NCBI GenBank assembly: GCA_002344055.1
Contig: DDTH01000012.1
Span: forward strand, 1-25,900
Direction: 5' to 3'
From: Sphingomonadales bacterium UBA2369
Lineage (GTDB): Bacteria; Pseudomonadota; Alphaproteobacteria; Sphingomonadales; Sphingomonadaceae
Length of the DNA stretch: 25,900 nucleotides
How positions within the stretch are numbered: the first letter of the stretch is position 1; the number at the start of each line of letters is the position of its first letter. The position numbers were made by a program, and so were the translations under genes. This document shows positions 21,745 through 25,900 of this stretch, in pieces. The notes below the pieces were generated by a model that was not told where the DNA came from, made no database searches, and saw nothing but the letters and a program-made list of their open reading frames with translations.

Positions 21745-24408
21745 TCAGCCTTCTTTGCGAAGCGCCGCCTGGGCCGCGGCCAGCCGCGCGATGGGGACGC
21801 GGTAGGGTGAGGCGCTGACGTAATCGAGGTTCACGCTTTCGCAGAAGGCGATGCTGGCGGGGTCGCCGCCATGTTCGCCGCAAATGCCGAGCTTGATGTC
21901 CGGGCGGGTCGCGCGGCCGCGTTCGGCGGCGAGGCGGATCAGTTCGCCGACGCCTTCGACGTCGATGCTGACGAACGGATCCTTCGCGTAGATTCCCTTG
22001 TCGACATAGTCCTGCAGGAAGCGTCCGGCATCGTCGCGGCTGACGCCCAAAGTGGTCTGGGTGAGATCGTTGGTGCCGAAGCTGAAGAAGGCGGCATCCT
22101 CGGCGATCTGGCCAGCGGCAAGGGCGGCGCGGGGCAGTTCGATCATCGTGCCGATGAGGTAGTCGACGGCGACGCCCTGCTCTTCGAACACTTGTGACGC
22201 GGTGCGTTCGATCAGCGCCTTGATCGAGGACAGCTCCGCCTTGGTGCCGACCAGCGGCACCATCACTTCGGGCAGCGGCGGCTCACCCTCTTTCGCGACC
22301 GCGACGGCGGCTTCGAAGATGGCGCGGGCCTGCATCTCGTAGATTTCGGGATAGGTGATGCCGAGCCGGCAGCCGCGATGGCCGAGCATCGGGTTCATCT
22401 CGTGCAACTCCACGGCGCGGCGGCGCAGCGTCTCGACGGACATGCCGCCCTCAGCCGCGACCGCCTCGAACTCCGCTTCGCTCTGCGGGAGGAATTCGTG
22501 AAGGGGCGGATCGAGCAGGCGGATCGTTACCGGCAAGCCCGACATGATCCGGAAGATTTCGGCGAAGTCGGCGCGCTGTTCGGGGAGCAGTTTGGCCAGC
22601 GCTTCGCGCCGACCGGCTTCGTCCTCGGCCAGGATCATCTGGCGCACGGCGGTAACGCGGCCGGGCTCGAAGAACATATGTTCGGTGCGGCACAGGCCGA
22701 TGCCCTCCGCGCCGAATTCGCGGGCATTGCGGCAGTCGGCGGGCGTTTCGGCATTGGTGCGCACGCGCAGACGGCGGTGGCGGTCGGCCCAGCCCATCAG
22801 CGTCCCGAAATCGCCGGACAGTTCGGGCTGGATGGTCGGGACTTCGCCGAGCATCACTTCGCCGGTGGTGCCGTCGATGGTGAGGATATCGCCCTCGCGC
22901 ACCTCCTGCCCGCCGACGCGGAACAGGCGCTCGCGATAGTCGACCGAGAGGCTACCCGCGCCGGAGACGCAGGGACGCCCCATGCCGCGCGCGACGACGG
23001 CGGCGTGGCTGGTCATACCGCCGCGTGCCGTCAGGATCCCCTTCGCGGCGTGCATGCCGTGAATGTCTTCCGGGCTGGTTTCGATGCGGACGAGGATGAC
23101 CGCTTCTCCCCTGCCCGCCCATTCCTCGGCAGTGTCGGCGTCGAACACCGCCTTGCCGCAGGCCGCGCCGGGTGACGCGGGCAGACCGCTGGCGATGACG
23201 TGCCGCTCGGCACCGGGATCGAGCGTCGGGTGCAGAAGCTGGTCGAGCGCGGAGGGATCGACGCGCAGGATCGCTTCTTCCTCCGTGATCACGCCTTCGT
23301 TGGCCATATCGACGGCGATGCGGAGCGCCGCCTTGGCGGTGCGCTTGCCGGAGCGGGTCTGCAGCATCCACAAGGTCCCGCGTTCGACCGTGAACTCGAT
23401 GTCCTGCATGTCGCGATAATGGGCTTCGAGCGTATCGAAGACCCGGGCGAGCTCGGCATAGACCTCGGGCAAAGTCTCTTCCATCGACGGCGCCTTCGCC
23501 CCTGCCGCCTCGCGTGCCGCGAGCGTCAGATATTGCGGCGTGCGGATGCCGGCGACGACATCCTCGCCCTGCGCGTTGATCAGATATTCGCCATAATAAG
23601 CGCGCTCGCCGGTGGACGGATCGCGGGTGAAGGCGACGCCGGTCGCGGAGGTGTCGCCCATATTGCCGAACACCATCGCCTGCACGTTGACGGCGGTGCC
23701 CCAGGCGGCAGGGATGGAGTGCAGGCGGCGATAGGTTTTGGCCCGATCCGATTCCCAGGAGCCGAACACGGCGCCGACCGCGCCCCAGAGCTGCTCGTTC
23801 GGATCGGCGGGGAAATCGCGGCCCAGTTCCTCGCTGACGATCTGCTTGTAGCGGGCGACCAGCCGCTGCCAGTCCTCGGCCTCCAGGTCGGTATCGAGAT
23901 GGACGCCCTTGTCCTCCTTGGCGATCTCCAGTGCTTCTTCGAACAAGCCGTGATCGACGCCCATGACGACGTCGGCATACATTTGCACGAAGCGGCGATA
24001 GCTGTCCCAGGCGAAGCGCGGATCGCCGGAGGTCGCGGCTAGGCCCTGCACCGTTTCGTCATTGAGGCCGAGATTGAGGACGGTGTCCATCATGCCGGGC
24101 ATGGAGACGCGCGCGCCGGAGCGGACGGAGACCAGCAAGGGGTCCGCGCCATCGCCGAACCGCTTGCCGACGACCTGCTCGATATGGGCGATGCCGGTGG
24201 CGATGTCGGCGGTGAAGGCGTCGCAAAAGCCTTCGGGTGGATTGGTGAAGGCGGCGCAGGCTTCGGTGGAGAGGGTGAAGCCCGGAGGGACCGGTAGGCC
24301 GATCGACGCCATTTCCGCAAGGTTCGCGCCCTTGCCGCCGAGCAAATTCTTGTTGCCGGCCTCGCCATCGGAAGCGCCGCCGCCGAAGCGATAGAGGTAG
24401 CGGGTCAT
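21745..24408 (-). CDS. ppdK: Pyruvate, phosphate dikinase
   Basis: Interconverts pyruvate + ATP + Pi and PEP + AMP + PPi, linking glycolysis and gluconeogenesis. The 887-residue protein has the full architecture: an N-terminal ATP-grasp domain (LLGGKGANLAEMASIGLPVP near residue 22, SVRSGARVSMPGMMDTVLNL near 94), and the phosphohistidine domain with His468 in GGMTSHAAVVARGMGRPCVS. The C-terminal PEP/pyruvate TIM barrel has GLCRTEHMFF (571-580), LGHRGCRLGITYPEIYEMQ (675-693), FFSFGTNDLTQTTLG and the catalytic Cys843 in LGICGEHGGDP. The start follows a GGAAAGAA Shine-Dalgarno. It is 94 bp downstream of glyS on the same strand, with a structured gap. Confidence 0.97.
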   Translation of the reverse strand: MTRYLYRFGGGASDGEAGNKNLLGGKGANLAEMASIGLPVPPGFTLSTEACAAFTNPPEGFCDAFTADIATGIAHIEQVVGKRFGDGADPLLVSVRSGARVSMPGMMDTVLNLGLNDETVQGLAATSGDPRFAWDSYRRFVQMYADVVMGVDHGLFEEALEIAKEDKGVHLDTDLEAEDWQRLVARYKQIVSEELGRDFPADPNEQLWGAVGAVFGSWESDRAKTYRRLHSIPAAWGTAVNVQAMVFGNMGDTSATGVAFTRDPSTGERAYYGEYLINAQGEDVVAGIRTPQYLTLAAREAAGAKAPSMEETLPEVYAELARVFDTLEAHYRDMQDIEFTVERGTLWMLQTRSGKRTAKAALRIAVDMANEGVITEEEAILRVDPSALDQLLHPTLDPGAERHVIASGLPASPGAACGKAVFDADTAEEWAGRGEAVILVRIETSPEDIHGMHAAKGILTARGGMTSHAAVVARGMGRPCVSGAGSLSVDYRERLFRVGGQEVREGDILTIDGTTGEVMLGEVPTIQPELSGDFGTLMGWADRHRRLRVRTNAETPADCRNAREFGAEGIGLCRTEHMFFEPGRVTAVRQMILAEDEAGRREALAKLLPEQRADFAEIFRIMSGLPVTIRLLDPPLHEFLPQSEAEFEAVAAEGGMSVETLRRRAVELHEMNPMLGHRGCRLGITYPEIYEMQARAIFEAAVAVAKEGEPPLPEVMVPLVGTKAELSSIKALIERTASQVFEEQGVAVDYLIGTMIELPRAALAAGQIAEDAAFFSFGTNDLTQTTLGVSRDDAGRFLQDYVDKGIYAKDPFVSIDVEGVGELIRLAAERGRATRPDIKLGICGEHGGDPASIAFCESVNLDYVSASPYRVPIARLAAAQAALRKEG

Positions 24409-24438
24409 CGAATGTTCTTTCCGGCTGGAAGTTTCGTC

Positions 24439-24504
24439 GGGTGTCGAAGGTTCACACCCCCAGGGGCAAAAAACTTTTGAACCTTTCGAACCTTTCGCAC
24501 CTTC
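24439..24504 (-). repeat. Tandem 9-bp repeats and alternative hairpins in the ppdK leader
   Basis: Read on the minus strand, the glyS-ppdK gap has two perfect copies of GAAAGGTTC (24496-24479), preceded by a degenerate GAAGGTGC at the glyS stop. Downstream, GGGTGT and ACACCC (24459-24454 and 24444-24439) form a 6-bp hairpin whose 9-nt loop GAACCTTCG is complementary, apart from one bulged A, to either repeat. The hairpin and a repeat-loop pairing could compete. Between them lie a TTTTTT run and CCCCTGGGG. It may be a cis-acting leader of ppdK; there is no direct evidence of function. Confidence 0.45.
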
Positions 24505-25900
24505 ACCCCTCGATCCTCGAAAAATCGGCCACCCGGTGCACCGCGCCGCGGATGCGGGCGAGCAGGTTCAGACGGGCCTCGCGCTTGGCAGGGTCGGAAT
24601 CGTTCACGATCACCTCGTTGAAAAATGCATCCACCGGACCGCGCAGGGTCGCGAGCGCGCGCATCGCGCCCTCGAAATCCTCTTGGCTTACCGCGGCGGC
24701 GGCCTCCGGCTCAGCCGAATCCAACGCCGCGATCAGGGCAGTTTCCGCTGTTTCGGGCGTGTAGGAAAGTTCTCCTTCAGCCTCCCCCCTTGTGGGGGAG
24801 GTTGGTGGGGGGCCAGCCGCGTCTGCGGCTGAAGGATTCTCTTGCGACGCAGACGCGTCGCGCCCCCCACCTCGATCCTCCCCCACAAGGGGGGAGGAAG
24901 TTGCAGGCCACTCTTCCTTCTTCAGGATGTTCGCGGCGCGCTTGTAGCCGGCGAGGAGGTCCTTGCCTTCGGGCGTCTCGACGAACGCCTGCAAGGCGCG
25001 GACGCGGGCGAGCAGGCGGACGAGATCATCCTCCCCGCCAAGCGCAAACACCGCGTCGATGAGGTCGTGGCGGACACCGGCTTCACGCTGTTGGACCTTG
25101 AGGCGGTCGGCGAAGAAGGCGGGAACGTCTATGTAAATCTGGCTTGGAAACCGCTCATCAAGGCGAGCCAAGCCTTCATCATAGTCAACGTCCGTCCATT
25201 GACGGTTTATCCAGGCAACACAGCGCGCGGTGACCTCCATGAGGCGTACACGAAGATCGTTTGCCCGAAGCAAGTCGATGGCGCCAATGGCCGCTCGTCG
25301 CAACGCAAACGGATCGCGCGACCCTGTCGGACGCTCGTCGATTCCGAAGAAGCTGACGATTGTATCCAACTTGTCCGCCAAGCTTACCGCCACCGTCACC
25401 GGGGCGGTCGGCGCCTCGTCGCCCTGCCCGACCGGTTTGTAATGGTCACGGATCGCGGCGGCGACCTGGAGGTCCTCGCCTTGCGCCTCCGCGAGGTAGC
25501 CGCCGATCAGGCCTTGCAGTTCGGGGAATTCGCCGACCATGTCGGTGAGCAGATCGATCTTCGAGTAAAGTGCCGCGCGCTCGGCCAGATTGGCGTCGGC
25601 GTGCAGTCTGCCCGCAATGCTGCGCGCCAGCCGGCCAAGCCGTTGCGCGCGATCGCCAAGCGTGCCGAGCTTGTGATGGTAGACCACCGACGCCAGGCGG
25701 GTGACCCGGTTGGCAAAACCGTTCTTGCGGTCCTGGTCGAAAAAGAAGCGCGCGTCGGACAAGCGTGGACGGACGACGCGTTCGTTACCACGAATGATCG
25801 GGCCGGGATCGGCCACTTCCATGTTCGAGACGATGAGAAACTTGTTGAGCAGCCTGCCCTCGCTGTCGAGCAGCGGGAAATACTTCTGGTTGGCCTTCAT
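24503..25900 (-). CDS. glyS: Glycine-tRNA ligase beta subunit, C-terminal part (cut by window edge)
   Basis: The beta subunit of the tetrameric alpha2beta2 glycyl-tRNA synthetase binds tRNA-Gly. The visible 465 codons begin inside the gene at MKANQKYFPLLDSEGRLLNKF, a conserved internal motif, so the true start lies beyond the right edge. Further hallmarks are SDARFFFDQDRKNGF, KIDLLTDMVGEFPELQGLIG, DKLDTIVSFFGIDERPTGSRDPFALRRAAIG, split here for description, and the C-terminal GPVDAFFNEVIVND plus ARIRGAVHRVADFSRIEG. Between fragment residues about 335 and 374 the protein is interrupted by SSPLVGEDRGGGR...PPPTSPTRGE, the translation of a palindromic repeat inserted in frame. The frame stays open throughout. 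ppdK follows. Confidence 0.95.
   Translation of the reverse strand: MKANQKYFPLLDSEGRLLNKFLIVSNMEVADPGPIIRGNERVVRPRLSDARFFFDQDRKNGFANRVTRLASVVYHHKLGTLGDRAQRLGRLARSIAGRLHADANLAERAALYSKIDLLTDMVGEFPELQGLIGGYLAEAQGEDLQVAAAIRDHYKPVGQGDEAPTAPVTVAVSLADKLDTIVSFFGIDERPTGSRDPFALRRAAIGAIDLLRANDLRVRLMEVTARCVAWINRQWTDVDYDEGLARLDERFPSQIYIDVPAFFADRLKVQQREAGVRHDLIDAVFALGGEDDLVRLLARVRALQAFVETPEGKDLLAGYKRAANILKKEEWPATSSPLVGEDRGGGRDASASQENPSAADAAGPPPTSPTRGEAEGELSYTPETAETALIAALDSAEPEAAAAVSQEDFEGAMRALATLRGPVDAFFNEVIVNDSDPAKREARLNLLARIRGAVHRVADFSRIEG
24781..24897. repeat. 117-bp palindromic repeat element inserted in frame in glyS
   Basis: The ends are 21-bp perfect inverted repeats: 24781-24801 (starting CCTCCCCCCTTGTGG) is the reverse complement of 24877-24897. 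Nested inside are a second pair, GGTGGGGGGC/GCCCCCCACC, and a third, CGTCTGCG/CGCAGACG, so the whole element can fold into one long interrupted hairpin. Its length is 39 codons, which preserves the glyS frame, and it adds a Ser/Pro/Gly/Asp-rich peptide. Similar SPLVGE/PTSPTRGE-encoding GC-rich palindromes are, from memory, dispersed between genes in sphingomonads and related alphaproteobacteria. No transposase or obvious target duplication is visible. Confidence 0.85.

Noticed and set aside
24479..24504. Short tandem repeats considered as a CRISPR array
   Set aside because: The repeats are 9 bp and adjacent with no spacers, and no cas genes are present.
24781..24897. Palindromic element considered as an insertion sequence or intrinsic terminator
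   Set aside because: It has no transposase, is 117 bp and lies inside an open coding frame with no following T-run, so it is better described as a dispersed palindromic repeat.

Overview
The window looks like chromosomal DNA of a sphingomonad-type alphaproteobacterium. It is GC-rich. The gene neighbourhoods tkt-gap-pgk, zauP-zapA-6S RNA-fau and glyS-ppdK, the Tad-pilus gene order and several small DUF proteins (DUF2842, DUF5990, DUF805) are typical of that group. This placement is inference from gene content; no marker gene such as 16S rRNA is present. Almost all of the window is core genome, with no phage, IS element or CRISPR array.

Layout. (1) 1-3431, minus: a glycolysis/pentose-phosphate operon, tkt-gap-pgk, with tkt and gap overlapping and pgk cut by the window edge. 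(2) 3555-5488, plus: a ZauP-like coiled-coil gene overlapping zapA, then the 6S RNA gene with its own promoter, then fau (5-formyl-THF cyclo-ligase), DUF2842 and DUF5990 genes. (3) 5496-8291, minus: tRNA-Asp(GTC), an AI-2E family exporter, tRNA-Leu(CAA), a DUF805 membrane protein and a lipoprotein. (4) 8460-9868, plus: ispH and rnhA. (5) 9841-12475, minus: a DadA-type FAD oxidoreductase overlapping an alpha/beta hydrolase gene, and an exported hypothetical protein. (6) 12597-19943, plus: a Tad/Flp pilus assembly operon, cpaA-cpaB-cpaC-cpaD-cpaE-tadB-tadC, plus a small membrane coiled-coil protein. (7) 19953-25900, minus: two hypothetical proteins, ppdK, and glyS cut by the right edge.

Most notable points. 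The glyS gene carries a 117-bp (39-codon) palindromic repeat with 21-bp perfect inverted ends, inserted in frame and translated into a low-complexity segment, recalling the Rickettsia palindromic elements in coding genes. The Tad operon has no cpaF/tadA ATPase gene where the family normally has one; only 45 bp with a GNRA-tetraloop hairpin separate cpaE from tadB, and no pilin or TadE/F/G genes are present. The 94-nt glyS-ppdK gap can fold into two mutually exclusive structures built on tandem GAAAGGTTC repeats. I found no clearly new multi-gene system; these three are the best leads.
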